Of a DNA stretch of 64,000 nucleotides, positions 23,290 to 34,538 are shown piece by piece. A model generated the notes under the pieces. That model ran no database searches. It was not told where the DNA came from and saw nothing but the letters and a program-made list of their open reading frames with translations. The stretch spans positions 5,167,334 to 5,231,333 of the forward strand of contig JAQFVV010012405.1 in NCBI GenBank assembly GCA_028023455.1. The letters are read 5' to 3'. The position numbers were made by a program, and so were the translations under genes. Source of the DNA: Epiperipatus broadwayi. Its lineage: Eukaryota > Onychophora > Udeonychophora > Euonychophora > Peripatidae. Within the stretch, counting starts at the first letter, position 1; each line of letters begins with the position of its first letter.

Positions 23290-23910
23290 CTATTTCCAGA
23301 TTAGAAATAGATTTGACAACATGTTTTATACAAAATAAAATCTTTAATCTACTTAATCCCATTTATTTTAAGTAAAACTTTAATTAAAAAAAATACCTCC
23401 CTTTAATTATTTTTGGACAATTAACAACAGTCACATCTTCCATATTGGATTTTATAATAAATATACAGTTTAATAGAAAAACAAGCAATTTAAAAAGAAA
23501 AAGTTAAAAATGACATAATAAATATTTAAAAACATCAATATTTTGTTAGTAAGTTTTGCTCCTGTATATATATTTGAGCCGCATCTATAATACTTTAATA
23601 AAAAAGAACTAATAATTAATAAAAAGAATTTTTAATAATTTTAAAACATGTTATTGAAACATTAAATTTTATAATTTAGGCGTGCATCTCAAATATATAC
23701 ATGAAACATATATACACAATAAAAGGAGCGGGATGGGAAATAGGGTTTTAAACATAGGTTAGTAGATGGAAACATAAAGCTCAATCTTAAGCTAAGATTG
23801 ACTGCTTCAATATATATATATATATATTATAATGGTACAGAAAATAAAGAGATCCACATGAGGGTAATATGAAGTATACATGGGGAAATAGGAAATCATC
23901 ATTGTTTGCA
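23290..23910. other. intergenic AT-rich sequence
   Basis: No gene. A short near-inverted pair (CAAATCTATTTCCAG / TTAGAAATAGATTTG) at 23,285-23,317 forms a hairpin just after the candidate polyadenylation signal. A TA run lies at 23,812-23,827. Confidence 0.45.
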
Positions 23911-23921
23911 TTTAACATAAA

Positions 23922-24127
23922 CTTACAACAGGCAAAACTCTATACTTATTGCCACTCAGTGCAAGTTAGAGTAATCAATGGATGCTAGAAGGCTTGTGCA
24001 TAAAATCCCCATCTAGTGTCTACTCATCCAATATCCCCAGACTAGTTTCTGAGTGGCAATATGTATAAAGAGTTTTGCCCATTTTAACAACAGTTACAAG
24101 CAAGCATAAGAAATGGTGATCATGTGA
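23922..24127 (-). mobile_element. hammerhead element, copy 4 (internally deleted)
   Basis: It has the same architecture as copy 3. On the minus strand it gives the head (CATGATCACCATTTCTTATG), the GCCACTCAG arm, the hammerhead 3' half (AGAAACTAGTCTGGGGATAT and TTGGAT), then GATTTTATGCACAAGCC and the second arm ending in TTTTGCCTGTTG. The flanks share ACATAAA (23,915-23,921 and 24,128-24,134), a probable short target duplication. No ORF. Confidence 0.7.
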
Positions 24128-24129
24128 CA

Positions 24130-26155
24130 TAAATAAACTTCACAGATGAAATAAAAAAAACAAAAAAAAATGAGCATGTATAAAAGAAATAAGAGCATGA
24201 AAGCATGGCAATTAGCATTGAACAAAACTATACATAATTATGATCTCAATATAAACTTAAATCTCCATCAAAATTATTCATTTAATCTAAAATATAAATT
24301 ATTTCCTGAATCTTTATCTAGACAATACTTATATTGTATGAATTAAAATTATCATAAATTATTACTAATCTCAGTAATATTATATTAAATAATTATTTTA
24401 TATTAATTCTGAGATTAGCTCCAGATGTATGCATGAAAAAGATATTTAGAAGGATTTGTAGATATAGTACCTCTTTGTATTAATGACAAAATAATGTTAG
24501 TTAAAAATAGTATTTGACTAATAATGTCTTAGATATTTTGTGTAATGTAAGCTTACAACAAAAACTTCAACAAAAGAGCATTAATGGGAAAGCTGGTTTA
24601 GTCTCAAGGATTATCAATTGGTAGCTATTGATGGTTTATTAGCAACATCAAAAGCTTAAAAAGTTATCTCTGTTTACATGGATGTAATTTTCTATTCATT
24701 ATTATAATAACATTCCATGGAAACATTTAATTCTATATATTGCATTGATTCCAAAGCAAGATACATAATTGAGTACCAGAGTGGTTAAGTGCTGGTTATC
24801 TTTGGGTAACAATTTTAATGAAAACAATAGTTTAAAAAAGAGAGAAAAGGAATTCTTTTTATTTACAAATTTAAAGTTGTCCATGTTATCTCTAAGATTA
24901 AAGTTCAGAGTTCGAAGGTCAATTATTCAAACTTTGAAATAAAATATGATTAAGTAATATTTAATTTTGTTTTGTTAAATGTCAAATTTATAAAAAAGAT
25001 TTTTATATTAGAACAGATATTTTTATTATAAAATAATAAAATCAATTTAAAAAAGAATATGATAAGAAAAGTAATAGAATACAATTTATTTAATTTTAAT
25101 CGCATGCGATCTTAAAATTTTTATTGAAAGTTAGCATTCTTGTCAGCATCTCTAGTCTATCTTTTGTTTTACAAGCATCATTAGTATCTTGTAAAAACTT
25201 TAAGCTTATTTTATTAGCAGCCAAGTTATGAACAAAGATAAATATTATAAAATGGATATTATGGTTCATGGCAGTTCATTCCTGTGTGAATATCATTTAT
25301 TCTGGGTCAATGTAGTCTGGATTAATTATTTCCCTTAAGTGTGATATGTGATCAAACCTCAACTGCCATTTCTGAGTCCTGCTAAACTTAAATAAAAATT
25401 TATGTTTGCAAAGTGATTGTTAACTGAAAATCCTCTCTTACAGAATATTTGTTTTGGAGAGATGAAGAAATATGATTTAATGAAATATGATGGAATAAAT
25501 TAAAACTTGAAGCAGCGAATGGAATTTTAAAAAAATGATTGGTTTTACTTCAGTGCTGAAATAGACTTCATAATGAAAAGTAAACAAAGAAAAAAATGTT
25601 AAACTTAACATAAAAGGGATTTAAACTGAAGACATTGAGAAAATTTGAGTTTTTAAAAGAGTGATCTCTTGAAGGATGGTAATGTTCAAATACTTATTAT
25701 TTTATAATTTAAAGTAATGATATTTAAATATTTTATATGTTTTATTGTATAATAAATATTTTTTGTTAGTTATTAATCTAACTTTCTGTTTTTCTTCTCA
25801 TAAGTTCTACCATTTAAATTTATAATAACTAGGAAGATAATAGTTTCTATTCTATTGAATTAGTCATGATTGTGTTTTTAATAAGACTTATGGATTTCAT
25901 AGTTTTGGGATGACACTCTGGTTTTTAACCTAATATAAATTTGTAATCCATAGAAGATATAAGTTTCCATCAGTCATTTTAGAAGTGACTAATGATGTGA
26001 AAAGGTGATATAGTTTGTAATATTTTTATTATTAATGCTGTGACTGACCACTAGTATGATTTATGATTGAATTAAATTATATTTTACTCTTATTTTGGTT
26101 CATTTCTATTACTTGGAGTTGAGTGTGAAATCTCCAATATTATTTTAATTATTAA
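24130..26155. other. intergenic AT-rich sequence
   Basis: No gene recognised. A hairpin near 24,363-24,416 pairs CTAATCTCAG with CTGAGATTAG across an A/T-only loop. No other structure was identified. Confidence 0.4.
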
Positions 26156-26560
26156 TCACTAACTTGTGTGTGTATATATATATATGGTTTTTATAATTTG
26201 TGCTACATTAACATTCATGATGATTTTAACCAAATGGCATATCATTTACAATTGGCACCTAACATATGTGCTTTTAATCACTAACTTGTGTGTGTATATA
26301 TATATGGTTTTAATCACTAACTTGTGTGTGTATATATATATGGTTTTTATAATTTGTGCTACATTAACATTCATGATGTTTTTAACCAAATGGCATATCA
26401 TTTACAATTGGCACCTAACATATGTGCTTGAGAATGACTACGAGTATCTAGTAATAATATATGTCACTTATAAATTGGTATCTAAGGTGTGTGCTTGAGA
26501 ATAGCCCTGAGTATTTCGTAGTAAATAAATAAGTCATTTATAAATTGGCATCTAATTTGA
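26155..26560. repeat. tandem duplication with a TGTGTGTATATATA block
   Basis: A roughly 180-bp segment is repeated: the ACTAACTTGTGTGTGTATAT block occurs at about 26,160, 26,280 and 26,318, and the ATTTGTGCTACATTAACATT through CATATGTGCTT block occurs at 26,199-26,275 and 26,351-26,430. Two more degenerate subunits (ATAAATTGG...GTGTGCTTGAGAATA) follow to about 26,560. Minor differences show recent duplication over an older tandem structure. The 110-codon frame across it is not a gene. Confidence 0.85.
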
Positions 26561-26729
26561 CTGCCAATGGCTACTTAATAAAAGAATAATAATTTGGTGA
26601 AAATGTGAGAATAGAGAAGGGATTAACAGTTAAAATAATAACTGAATTGATTTTTATATTGCTTGAATTTTCATGTTCAGAGAAATGATAAGCAAATAAT
26701 ATATTTAAATATGTATATTAATATCTAGA

Positions 26730-28184
26730 AAGAAGCAGGTGAAGAGACAAAAAATACTGGCAATGTTATATACTAAAAATCTAACTAGTAAAGATAGTTC
26801 AGATGACCGTAGTAATATCAATATTTAAGAAAATAATAATGAAAATATTAAAAATTATAAAGGTACTAATTTTTTATCAGTTTTATATAAAACTTTATTA
26901 AGATAGTTACAACTCATTCTCAGTGAGCTTTACATTCTAATCAATTAAAAGAACAGACTGGATTTAAAATTGTTTTTTATACATAAGAACTATATCCAGA
27001 TATTGAGAGAAATTATAAAAAGTTCCAATAAATTTGAATTGTCATTAGGCTTTGAATTTATAGATTATGAAGAGGCATTTGACTCTATAAGCATTTCTAT
27101 GGTAATTAAAACATTGTATAATCAATGTATAGATGTAAGATATTGTATTTTAACTAACCAAAAAAAAAAGAAAATGGATTTAGTATAATGAGTTACATCC
27201 AAGTACTGAGAGAAAACAAAAAGAATCAATGAATATAACTCACTATTATGCTTTGGATTTGTAGATTATAAAAAGGCACTTGATTCTGTACACAAGTCTA
27301 CAGTAATTAAAATATTATATAATCAAGATATAGATTTTGGATATTGACATATTTTGAAGAATATTTGTCAAGATGCAATAGCAACAATTTAGAAGATTAG
27401 CATTAAGAAAAGTGCATGAATGAATAATTTTATATCTTTGAACCATTTTGCAGCAGTTTAATAAGAAATCAAAATAGATGGAGATTATTTTAAATCATTT
27501 AGATTTTGCAGCTGATATAGTTGTTTTTGCAAATAATGTTTTGGAGCTGCAGAAAATGTTGCAAGCAGTTATTAAATAAAAATAAAATAAAGGGATGAAG
27601 ATAAATGTGAGTAAGACTAAAATAATGTTCAATGAGAAATTAGAAGAAATGAATAACTACAAACACTTTGATTAGATTGTTAATACAGATTGAAACCTAA
27701 TAGATGAAATTAATCATCAAACTAAAATTGGATGGAGTTCTTTTGATAAAAATAACATAATATTAAAAGAAAATATGCCTATGTGTTCAAAAAGTAAGAT
27801 TTTTAATAGAAGTATTTTACAGATTCTTAGTAATGAAATTGAAATTTGGATATTTAATAGAAAAATAATACAAAGACATCAGACCACTCTACAACATATG
27901 AAGAAATGTATTTTAGGAGTAACAAGAATATCAAAAATTAAATATATGAATAAGTAAACAAACAAATACTACTGATATTATTGAAAAAGGGGATTGAAAT
28001 GATTACAGGTGGACAGTCGAAATCTTAAATTGGATTCAAAAGATCATAAAAGTTTTAGAAAGAGACCATGCGTGAAATGAAGAAATGAAATCAGAAAGCT
28101 TACTCGGTATTTTCAGATAAGAAGCTATGGGTCAGAGTAACTGGATGAAACTAGAAAAGATAATAATCATGCAGTTAATCAATT
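26730..28184 (+). pseudogene. RTE-type retrotransposon, RT region with internal duplication
   Basis: A degraded RTE copy covers much of the RT. From about 26,800 it resembles an INNYRGISLLSV-type block, then RT motif A as FIDYEEAFDS at 27,056-27,085. A second, independent motif-A segment (GFVDYKKALDSV) follows at 27,250-27,290, so two fragments of the same region lie in tandem. Further on come an LNHLRF-like/FAD-equivalent region (about 27,490-27,540), the LKRKVFN-equivalent block (27,790) and QTTLQHMKKCILGV at about 27,877-27,920. Many stops and frameshifts are present. The 3' end is interrupted at 28,184 by a Helitron and resumes after 28,740 with a TAATAATGATGATG tail. Confidence 0.8.
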
Positions 28185-28740
28185 ATCTATATAAATAAAA
28201 ATGTAAATGCTCATTTGTTCAAAATCTTAAATCTCTGAAAGTTCTTCACCGATTGCTTTGAAATTTTGACACAATGTTGCATTTGAATATGCATGGGTTT
28301 TTATATACCTACTATTATCTATATGTCACACCCATGACAAATAATTTCGTGAATATATTTTTTTTCATTTTATTTTTTTAAATGTTTTTTTTATTTTTCA
28401 GTGCACTGATTGTTTTGTAATTTTGATACAACATTACATTCGAATACGCAACCAGGCTTGAAGATGCATGGTTGTCAGCATGATGATCACATTAGGTGCT
28501 TCAGATCTGCTTCGTTTAGAATTCTGCCATTTAGATCTAGACATGGATTGCTTTTCACATGGACAATTATATGTTGCATCTTCTAGAGTCAGCAAACCAG
28601 ACAATTTCTATATCTGCACAGACAATGAAACAAAAAAAAATATTGTATACTCACAAGCATTGTGAAATTAAACATATTAGAAATGTGTGCTTTCTCTTTT
28701 CCATTTAACCAGACTGCATCACGTGGCCAGATATGGCTAG
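28185..28740 (+). mobile_element. Helitron, internally deleted, complete ends
   Basis: The element begins TC (TCTATATAAATAAAAATG) after an A and ends CTAG before a T, the exact terminal and A/T insertion signature of Helitrons. The 5' end also has the familiar CACCGATTGCTTTGAAATTT block at about 28,247. The interior keeps only the last part of the Rep-helicase gene (28,468-28,665). A small hairpin GCCA-GATA-TGGC immediately precedes the CTAG end. It lies inside the 3' end of an RTE copy whose sequence continues on both sides without a target duplication, as expected for rolling-circle insertion. Non-autonomous. Confidence 0.85.
28468..28665 (+). pseudogene. Helitron Rep-helicase, C-terminal remnant
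   Basis: The 65-codon frame carries CFSHGQLYVASSRVSKPDN, the motif VI region of Pif1-like SF1 helicases as found at the end of Helitron proteins, followed by NFYICTDNETKK and a final VYSQAL before the stop. The usual protein exceeds 1,000 residues (Rep nuclease plus helicase); here all upstream motifs (HUH nuclease, Walker A/B) are deleted. It sits about 75 bases before the Helitron 3' terminus, as in intact elements. Not functional as a helicase. Confidence 0.85.
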
Positions 28741-28769
28741 TGAATAATAATGATGATGTTCATTATTAT

Positions 28770-29640
28770 TTGTATATATGCATAAACCACAATTTAAACA
28801 TTTTTTTTTTAAATTTATTAATCTAATATTTATTATTTATGTGTTGAAAATAATTTGTATTATTAAAAAATTTGATAATATCTTTACTTTTTTATTATTG
28901 TTACTACTAATTAGTCAACAAATTTATTAATAATTATTTTAAAATATCATAGAGAATATATTTAATACTAGATAATATTTTTTTATGTATTTATTCTTAT
29001 TTACATACAAACCAAGCTGCTAAATCTGGATCCAATACAATTTGCGGTACATGTGTGGACATCTACATAATTAATCTTAAATTACTTACCTCACACTTAG
29101 AAACTAAAGGATACCTTTAAAGTCCAAACACATATGTTTTATTAATATAATTACTAGTTTGTTTATGATCATATACTCATAGTACCAGTTATTCCTGAGT
29201 GATTTAATGATTTCAGTATAGTTAGCTTAGGGTTTATTAGAATTTTGATATATTCATGCAGAAAGAAGTATTGCAGATTATTCTTTTATTATAATATGTC
29301 TTCTGCCTGTCATTGCTTTATGATGACTAGACTAAAATTTTGTAGTATGTTTTTTTTTTTGAAATCCAATTAATAAAGAATGATTATTGATAATTATTTA
29401 TTTGCTACTGATGTACTTATTATATCATGCTATTTATTATAATCTGATGATTTTTTACTCAAAATTTTTATTCAAAGTAGCATACCAGTGTGTGATTAGA
29501 TCCATTATGAAGGATTATGTTCTGTATTAAAATAATTATTTATTTATTTTAATACAACCCTATACCTCCTAAATCATTACCATATACATAGAAATTTTAA
29601 ACTCTATATTATGAATAAATGTGATATATATATTATAACA
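28770..29640. other. intergenic AT-rich sequence
   Basis: No gene recognised. A palindromic A/T hairpin (GTATTAAAATAA...TTATTTTAATAC) lies at about 29,523-29,555. Confidence 0.45.
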
Positions 29641-29689
29641 TTTTCCGTTTTGCTAGGCCTCTACACGCTAATATAAACTGCGCATGAGT

Positions 29690-29764
29690 TGATCAAGCTA
29701 TGTCAAAAAAGAAGAGTTATATTTCTATTCTAAAAACATAGCTATATTTCCTGATCAACTCGGC
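29690..29764. repeat. short inverted repeat at the edge of a CpG-retaining segment
   Basis: GAGTTGATCA-AGCTATG at about 29,688-29,707 is inverted at 29,739-29,762 as CATAGCTAT...TGATCAACTC. The pair lies between AGGCCT-like flanks. It may be a tiny MITE remnant; no target duplication is certain. Confidence 0.4.
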
Positions 29765-30330
29765 CTATTAATTGTTGAGAATTGTGCTATTGATGAAATC
29801 AGCTTTTAATTTATTTAATCTGGGTGCCAGAATTCCTAAGAATTCGCTGAAATCGTCACATAACATCTCACAAATAAAAAAAAAAACTTTTAAACTAATC
29901 GGTATTACATCATACCGTAACGAGAATTATTTTTTTAGGATTATTATTCCTGGGCTTATTCAAACTTATTGGCAAAGGTAAATTACATTTTTAAATCTTA
30001 TTAAACTACTAGTAGATTTAATAATAAAAAAAATAATAACTATTATTAATAACGGACAAATGAAAATTGATATTAGAAATATTTTTATTATTATAACAGA
30101 TTAAAAATCTGTTTAAGTTAAAATGAGAATTCCTAATCAAGTAAATCAGAGAGAACACATATTAATTCAAATATGATGCAATCAATAAAATAAAATAATT
30201 AATTAAAAAGTTCTGGTATAAACAAAAGTCTCTTGTACAGAAAAAATGAAAGTCTCTAGCGGGATTATTTTAAGACTTGTTTGCAAACGCTTAATTTTGT
30301 CACAATCAGGAATAAGTAGTCTTAACTTAC

Positions 30331-30587
30331 CGTAAGTTTTGTGAATTCACAAAGGTTGTAGATAACTATGCATAGTTTTTCGGGGTTGAATTGAGCTCAC
30401 GGCCTTTGATTATTAGTTGATCTTGGTGCTGGTTCCATAGGCTAGTCACGTAAGCTTCTCTGGTGTCCATCGGTAATAATGTCAGCTAAAGCTCCGGTCT
30501 ACTCTCGTATGAATAACTTTTTCATCGTAGAGTGGTCTGGATTCTCTAATCCAAAACCAACCAAAAGAATATCAGATAAACCAAGAC
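30331..30587 (-). other. candidate first exon of a host gene
   Basis: The minus strand from about 30,587 to 30,331 lies downstream of a TATA box and ends in ACTTACG followed by GTAAGTTAAG, an excellent splice donor. CpG density is several times that of the surroundings (about 13 in 420 bases), suggesting an unmethylated promoter or exon. It contains a 34-codon ORF (30,470-30,366) starting MDTREAYVTSLWNQ and ending before the donor, so the segment would be mostly 5' UTR with a short upstream ORF, unless an earlier donor (for example GTGAGC near 30,400) keeps that frame. I do not recognise the peptide. No downstream exon is visible, so this is a hypothesis. Confidence 0.3.
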
Positions 30588-30607
30588 ATTCCTCCAACCG
30601 AATCCCT

Positions 30608-30617
30608 CCTTTTTATA
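30608..30617 (-). promoter_or_regulatory. candidate TATA box of a host promoter
   Basis: On the minus strand TATAAAAAGG stands in a CpG-richer segment. A start about 30 bases downstream (near 30,587) would place a 257-base first exon ending at a consensus splice donor (30,331/30,330). No CCAAT or other element is clear upstream. Confidence 0.35.
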
Positions 30618-30759
30618 CTAGAGGTCCCATTGTCGGACTTCTGCGCATGCTAATATCATGGCATTTTGTGTTTATAATCTTATACAGTCTTTATCATTTT
30701 TCAGTTACTAAGTTCTCATTTTTTTTATCAAGTTTTTTGGCCATGTTTAATTAGCTAAA

Positions 30760-31005
30760 ATATTTTTCTTTTAGCTTATCTTTTTACTTGCTTTTGGAAT
30801 TTTTTTGTTCTCTCTAATTCTACTTTTATTTCCAGTTAAGTAAAAAAAAATACGAAAGAAAAATTTAACTTTCATTGTACGTTATTTTTTTAAAAAAAAA
30901 AAAAAAATTAGTCAAAAAAAAATCTAAATTTACTTTTATTTTTTTAGCTTTTACCAAATGCCAATATATTTGCAACGTATATAAATAAACGTTACAATAT
31001 ATATA
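30760..31005. other. A/T homopolymer-rich spacer
   Basis: Long T and A runs (30,880-30,935) and nothing recognisable as a gene; a short TA run precedes the next repeat. Confidence 0.5.
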
Positions 31006-31008
31006 TAT

Positions 31009-31471
31009 GATAAACAAAACAAGTTATAAGTTTTGTAACTTGCTTTAGCTTGTATTTTATGATCACTAGATGGAGCTTTACCAATAACTCCTAACAAGCT
31101 TGTCTACCACCTTCAGATCATGGTTTTGAGCTAATTGGCTCATGTCAGTGAAGGGTTAGAAGACTAGAAACTATATCTAAATACTAACTCTTAAATCAGC
31201 ATTTATCAAACACATTTCTATCAGTTTGAAAACATGAAATTTCCAGACATGTAATGTCTTCAAATCCAGCTAAACAAACTAGATAGCTATATGGGTCTGA
31301 AAATAGTTCAGTTTCACTATATAGTAAAAGCCTCTGCAATACATATCATTGCAAAAACCTTCAAGGGTACATTTATGATAAACAAAACAAGTTATAAATT
31401 TCATAACTGGCTTTAGCTTGCATTTAATGATCACTAGATGGAGCTTTACCAATAGCTCCTAACAAGCTTGT
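31009..31471. mobile_element. paired direct repeats of Penelope-type terminal sequence
   Basis: Two direct repeats of about 95 bp (31,009-31,107 and 31,377-31,471) share ATGATAAACAAAACAAGTTA, the CTTTAGCTTG block, ATGATCACTAGATGGAGC and TTTACCAATA-CTCCTAACAA. The left part also matches the palindromic end at 14.57 kb. Between them lie 270 bp with no ORF. The arrangement looks like a solo pair of Penelope-type terminal repeats with a deleted or non-autonomous interior. A CA then TA microsatellite follows the right repeat. Confidence 0.6.
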
Positions 31472-31473
31472 TT

Positions 31474-31474
<1 letters not shown>

Positions 31475-31512
<38 letters not shown>

Positions 31513-31878
31513 CATATTATATAACAGTAAGAATGTCTTTTCCAACATTTATTTCATAAAATAAAATTAATTTACAGCATTTCTCTATGTTTTATAACAT
31601 CTTAAATTATCACCCTAATAAGAAAAGCTAATTTATATTTCTTGGAAAACATCTTCCAATTATTGATTCAACTAGAAGTTAAAATATTTGGATCTCCTCA
31701 TGAGAAAAAATAGTCTAACATTCTATTGGAATATAATGGCTATAAACTATTTAGTTTCATAGCTTGAATATATTGACAATCAAATATATAAATGTGTAAG
31801 ATTATTTGTTTTAATATAAACAATAAACAACTCACAATTGATGGAAATGGTTTTACGCCAAGTTAAACACACAATAAG
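31475..31878. other. AC/TA microsatellite then AT-rich sequence
   Basis: AC repeats (about 31,475-31,498) pass into a TA tract to about 31,512. The remainder shows no gene. Confidence 0.6.
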
Positions 31879-31888
31879 ATATTATATT

Positions 31889-32158
31889 AAACAATTCAAA
31901 ACAAAGCAAAACTCTCCATATAGTAGTGCCATCTTGTGCTAACAAGAGCAATCAATGGATGCCAGAAGCTAGTCTAGGGATATTGGATAAGTAGGCACTA
32001 GATAAGGATTTTATGTACAAGCCTTCTGGCATCCACTGATTGCTCTTGTTAGCACAAGATGGCACTACTATATGGAGAGTTTTGCTTTGTTTTGAATTGT
32101 TTAATAACAATTATGTGCTAGTATGAGATAGTGATCATGTGATGTTTAGTGGTTTAAT
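31889..32158 (+). mobile_element. hammerhead element, copy 5 (giant hairpin)
   Basis: An exact 10-bp duplication ATATTATATT flanks it (31,879-31,888 and 32,159-32,168). The two arms, 31,891-31,968 and 32,023-32,100, are 78 bp each with a single visible mismatch and would form an almost perfect hairpin. The 54-bp loop keeps the 3' part of the hammerhead region (AGAAGCTAGTCTAGGGATAT and TTGGAT, 31,965-31,986). After the right arm comes the family head in inverse (AACAATTATGTGC to GTGATCATGTGATG). No ORF. The near-identity of the arms suggests recent arm homogenisation or template switching. Confidence 0.8.
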
Positions 32159-32169
32159 ATATTATATTG

Positions 32170-33605
32170 CATGCTAAAATAAATATATATGCAATGATTA
32201 AATTTCTAATTAGAACAGACATTTCTTTAGTGCATTAAATCTATTTTTTAAATATTGTGATATTAGATTTCTTAATCATGATTAATTAATAAAATTAATT
32301 TCTGACTCTCTTTGATTAATTTTGATATCTGAAGTTCAGTGTCTTACATACTTGTTTGGAGATGGCACTGGTGGTCCTGCTTTAAGTCATTCTTCTGCAC
32401 AATCATTAATGTTAATTTTCTGATTTACATGCTCATTTGCTGCTAGAAAATGAAACTAAGATATTTATGGATTAATTTTAAAAAATCTGAAGTGTCACTA
32501 TTTTTCAATAGTCAGGAATGTCAAAGAAATTTAGTTCAGCTTCCATGAACTTGATAACTATAATTTGCTGGTTCTCCAGTTTCGTAATATGATATGTGAT
32601 TACTTTGAGAAGATTTCTAAAGCAGCAAAACATTCCAATTTTTGTTTAGTTTATTAAAAATAAATGATTATTTTTACACAATAATTGAATAATAATTATT
32701 TAAAATCAAAAAAATATACATATGTACTTTGATTTTATTTATATATGTTTTGTTTTTAAAAATAGATCTTAATAAATTTGACTGCAAATCTATCAAAGAA
32801 AATGATGACCAATAACATAGTATTGCCTTTTGAAATAGATTGGTATAACTCCTTTCTAATAGCTTTTGAGATATTTTAAAATTTATAAATGTAGACTTTG
32901 ATAAATTTATAAGGTCTTCACATTCATTCATTCCCATTTTAAAATAAATTTCAGAAACAAAAATTTTGTTAATTTTTGGCATGACCAGTTTGTTGTTTTC
33001 CCAACCACTATCAAATAATGACAAAGTCTTTTGTTCTCATTATGTACTCTGTTTATTATTAATTTTTCAATATTTTCAAACTTCAAATATAATTTTTTAG
33101 AATGAATTTCATTTGTAAACTTATATTTCTAACAAATTAAGCCTAATATAGAATAAAGGTTTAATATTAAAATCAAATGTTGAACATTGACAAAAATTCT
33201 CACCAGAGTTATCAATAGAAAATATCAACCTGTTGGAGGGTGCTCTAACAATAAATTGGTCAACATCACAGTATTAACATAAGATCTGCAGCTGTTATGT
33301 ATTTAAAGCAGATAAAAAATGATTTATCCTTAAAGTGCATGCATACCACAGAATGATTTGTCAATCTTTTTATGTAGTGTGATAATCATAATATATGTAT
33401 AGTGCATGATTGGAAATGTCATCTCTTCAGATTTATTTATATCCACTCTTGCTATATATGTGTGTTGATATTAAAATTTTTACAGATTACAGACATAAAT
33501 GACATAATTTTGGGTTTATCCATATAATTTTTATTATAAATCATACATGAATAAACCTATAAACTATATCATTTATTTCTAAAACCCATGAAAATCTTCA
33601 TATCA
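32170..33605. other. intergenic sequence with one unrecognised frame
   Basis: The minus strand holds an unbroken frame at 33,024-32,674 (first ATG near 32,982, about 103 codons) containing a GMNECEDLINLSKS block and a hydrophobic end. That is long for such AT-rich DNA. I find no motif, splice context or relative elsewhere in the window and regard it as probably non-coding. The rest has nothing recognisable. Confidence 0.25.
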
Positions 33606-33606
33606 A

Positions 33607-33608
<2 letters not shown>

Positions 33609-33694
<86 letters not shown>
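33609..33694. repeat. TA microsatellite, left flank of LTR element 1
   Basis: About 86 bp of pure TA ending exactly at the first base of the left LTR. A similar tract (43,593-43,670) starts exactly after the right LTR, so the element either inserted into a TA tract or TA expanded from its target duplication. Confidence 0.97.
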
Positions 33695-33697
<3 letters not shown>

Positions 33698-34529
33698 GCC
33701 ATTACAATTTAGTCATTAGCTAAATTTATAGTAATGTGCATGTAGAAAAGGCAAACCAAAATCATCATCACATTTTTTATATAACCATTCAAATTTTAAT
33801 TTTTCTTTAAAAAGCAAAGTTATAACGCATACATATAGGCAGTGTATATGTAAGCTATTTAATTGTTTTATATTTCAACTATTCAACATTTTAACTTTCT
33901 TTAAAACTAACCTATGCTTGATCAATTCTAATATCTTATTCTATGCTTCTATTTTTTTTTCTATAATTGTAATTGGGATTTAAAAGTTACAGATTTAATT
34001 AAATAATAGGGTTATAATTACTAAGCTAGCAATTATATTATCTAATGTTAGTTTATGAATGATATGAAATAATGAAGTATGTGTGTACATTACATACAGA
34101 AATTTACATTTATTAAATATTGAAAGAAAAGGAAGGGTTGAATCTGTCAAATTATTTTTTTTTGTACAATTTTATGTTAAAAGAGGAAATCTGTTGAATC
34201 AGATATCTATTTGTAGCAATTTTGTTTTTGTAAATGATTTTTTGTCACTTTGGGAGCTTAAGATGGGTGGGAACTCTAATTTTGAAATTGTCTTATCTTA
34301 AGATCTAAAGAAGGAAGCTCAAAAAAATTTGAAATGTTACTTAGGTGTAAGAAGAAAAAAAAGGATTAAGTCTATTTTTTTAAAAAACAAAAGTGTCTGG
34401 AAAAAGGATTAAACTTTTCAGTTGAAAAATAATTTAGTTGAAAATAAATTAGAGATCTAATTAAAATGAATTTGTCCAAAAATAGCAAGTGACGCTATCT
34501 CTGATTGGTTAAGTTAGCTAAAAATTGGA

Positions 34530-34538
34530 TATAAAAAG
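34530..34538 (+). promoter_or_regulatory. TATA box of LTR 1 (left)
   Basis: TATAAAAAG follows GATTGGTT (inverted CCAAT) by about 20 bases; the same arrangement is at 41,259-41,267 in the right LTR. Transcription would start about 30 bases downstream. Confidence 0.5.

Noticed and set aside
26166-26498. A 110-codon frame with repeated MCVYIYM-type segments
   Set aside because: It is an open frame through a tandem duplication containing TA/TG repeats; repeat structure explains its length.
30479-30754. Plus-strand 91-codon frame in the CpG-retaining region
   Set aside because: The plus strand lacks promoter or splice context here, and the minus strand has a better-supported exon model.
31130-31175. 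A second hammerhead between the direct repeats (GTCAGTGAAGGGTTAGAAGACTAGAAAC region)
   Set aside because: It lacks the CTGANGA core and a stem I partner; resemblance is limited to a few bases.
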